DNA from: Deltaproteobacteria bacterium UBA3076 | GTDB taxonomy: Bacteria > Desulfobacterota > Dissulfuribacteria > Dissulfuribacterales > UBA3076 | DNA length: 5,733 bases | Assembly (NCBI GenBank): GCA_002367355.1 | Contig: DFBQ01000119.1 | Location: 1 to 5,733 of the forward strand | Direction of reading: 5' to 3' | Shown here: positions 4,787 to 5,733 of the stretch, piece after piece | Layout of the letters: each line of letters starts with the position of its first letter | Numbering within the stretch: position 1 is the first letter of the stretch | Position numbers and translations under genes: made by a program | The notes under the pieces: model-generated | Seen by the model: only the letters and a program-made list of their open reading frames with translations | Databases searched by the model: none | What the model was told of the DNA's origin: nothing

Positions 4787-5680
4787 ATGTATCTTAGTCT
4801 TAATCAGTACCTGCGCTCGGTCTTTGGGGAAAGGGTACAAAAAATTTCCCTGGACGCGGGTTTTACATGCCCCAACAGGGATGGAACCAAAGGCAGAGGC
4901 GGCTGCATATACTGCGATGCCAGAGGCTCAGGGACCGGCGCTTACGGCTCCGGTAAAGACATAGCCGAACAGATGAAGGCTGGAATCAACTGGGCCGTCA
5001 GACGCTACGGTGCCAGGAAGTTTATTGCCTACTTTCAGTCTTTCTCCAACACATATGCTTCGGTTGGCAGACTTGAGGCCATTTACACACAGGCCCTTGT
5101 TGGGCCGGAGGTGGTGGGGCTCTCTATCGGCACCCGCCCGGATTGCGTGGATAAAGAGCGCCTGAAGCTGATTTCACGTCTTGGTGAAGGGCGCATGGTC
5201 TGGATGGAATATGGACTTCAGAGTGCCTCTGATGCCACACTTGCCAGGATCAACAGGAAACATACAGTGTCTGATTTTGTCCAGGCCGTTGAAGTTTCAA
5301 AAAAATACGGCCTGATGACATGCGCGCATGTCATCTTTGGACTGCCCGGGGAAAGCCGCAGCGAGATGGAAGACACCATCAGGCTTCTGTCAAATCTCCA
5401 GGTGGAGGGGATCAAGTTCCATCATCTGTACATTGTGGAAAATACTGAGCTTAACAGGCTCTACAAGGCTGGTAACTATAAACCCATTGCACAGGAAAAT
5501 TATGTGGAAATGGTTGCATGGGCCCTTGCGACCCTTCCCAAAGGTACTGTGATCCAGAGGCTCACAGGAGATCCTCCCAGGAATGAGCTGGTGGCTCCTG
5601 ACTGGTCATTAGATAAAAGACAGACTATTGCTATGATCCATGACAGGATAAAAATGTGGATCTGTGCGGTTAGCGGTTAG
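4787..5680 (+). CDS. TIGR01212-family (YhcC-like) radical SAM protein
   Basis: The 297-residue product matches the length and layout of the TIGR01212/E. coli YhcC family (YhcC is about 309 residues). The N-terminus MYLSLNQYLRSVFGERVQKI leads into DAGFTCPNRDG and GGCIYC, giving the iron-sulfur/SAM cysteines C28, C40 and C43 in the CX11CX2C spacing of this family. Further marks are AYFQSFSNTY (81-90), GTRPDC (115-120), EYGLQS (141-146) and HVIFGLPGE (181-189), all consistent with an Elp3/MiaB-like radical SAM barrel. It is presumably a cytoplasmic, oxygen-sensitive enzyme; the reaction of this family is not settled as far as I know. ATG 4787 is chosen because the family begins close to the LxxYLR motif; GTG 4775 would add four residues encoded by the flanking direct repeat. 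It follows the inverted-repeat element and may once have overlapped cca. Confidence 0.9.
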   Translation: MYLSLNQYLRSVFGERVQKISLDAGFTCPNRDGTKGRGGCIYCDARGSGTGAYGSGKDIAEQMKAGINWAVRRYGARKFIAYFQSFSNTYASVGRLEAIYTQALVGPEVVGLSIGTRPDCVDKERLKLISRLGEGRMVWMEYGLQSASDATLARINRKHTVSDFVQAVEVSKKYGLMTCAHVIFGLPGESRSEMEDTIRLLSNLQVEGIKFHHLYIVENTELNRLYKAGNYKPIAQENYVEMVAWALATLPKGTVIQRLTGDPPRNELVAPDWSLDKRQTIAMIHDRIKMWICAVSG

Positions 5681-5691
5681 CTATTAATTTA

Positions 5692-5733
5692 ATGATTACA
5701 GGAGGTTTTGCTATTACAAAATTAGGTATTAGC
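5692..5733 (+). CDS. Start of an unidentified downstream gene (partial)
   Basis: ATG 5692, 11 bp after the radical SAM stop, opens a frame reading MITGGFAITKLGIS to the right edge. No good ribosome binding site precedes that ATG. However, a perfect AGGAGG (5700-5705) lies inside the frame, 7 bases before ATT 5713 in the same frame, so translation could begin at a rare ATT codon, or at 5692. TTG 5708 reaches a stop after five codons and is not a candidate. Fourteen residues are too few to assign a family. Confidence 0.4.
   Translation, partial: MITGGFAITKLGIS
5700..5705 (+). promoter_or_regulatory. Perfect Shine-Dalgarno AGGAGG with no standard start codon at normal spacing
   Basis: AGGAGG is followed 7 bases later by ATT (5713), and 2 bases later by TTG (5708), which is too close and opens a frame that stops almost at once. 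The start it serves is therefore either the unusual ATT or not a start at all. Confidence 0.4.

Overview
The window is about 5.7 kb of bacterial chromosome with every recognisable gene on the + strand. An arabinose-5-phosphate isomerase gene points to a Gram-negative cell that makes Kdo-containing lipopolysaccharide. The mix of kdsD, ssb, a class II tRNA nucleotidyltransferase with an HD domain and a TIGR01212-type radical SAM gene, together with palindromic intergenic elements, suggests a Desulfobacterota ('deltaproteobacterial') genome. That placement is inference; no rRNA or other taxonomic marker is present.

Layout: (1) positions 3-50 may be the last codons of an unknown upstream gene. 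(2) kdsD (170-1183). (3) ssb (1227-1631). (4) A beta-lactamase-fold serine hydrolase (1628-2812) whose TTG start overlaps the ssb stop. (5) A 163-bp gap holding two copies of an 8-bp repeat and a 109-bp palindrome (2828-2936). (6) A CCA-adding/poly(A) polymerase-type gene (2976-4472) that carries an in-frame array of the same 8-bp repeat. (7) A roughly 300-bp gap (4473-4786) that is almost wholly one nested inverted-repeat element. (8) A TIGR01212/YhcC-like radical SAM gene (4787-5680). (9) The first codons of another gene running off the right edge.

The genes are housekeeping: Kdo precursor synthesis, single-strand DNA binding, a probable cell-wall-related or esterase-type hydrolase, tRNA 3'-end synthesis, and a radical SAM enzyme of unsettled role. 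Close spacing of kdsD, ssb and the hydrolase suggests one transcription unit.

The most interesting part is the gap after cca. An element with 18-bp imperfect terminal inverted repeats (4469-4486 and 4754-4771) is flanked by 13-bp near-identical direct repeats. It has a second pair of 23-bp inverted repeats inside, and between those lies a 30-residue reading frame resembling the N-terminus of the four-helix-bundle (23S rRNA intervening-sequence, S23-type) proteins. Removing the element plus one direct repeat in silico gives a cca frame that runs on to TAG at 4795 and overlaps the ATG of the radical SAM gene by 11 bp. The element therefore appears to have been inserted into a formerly overlapping gene pair, giving cca a new stop codon and the downstream gene a duplicated translation-initiation region. 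I saw no defence system, CRISPR array, tRNA or rRNA gene.
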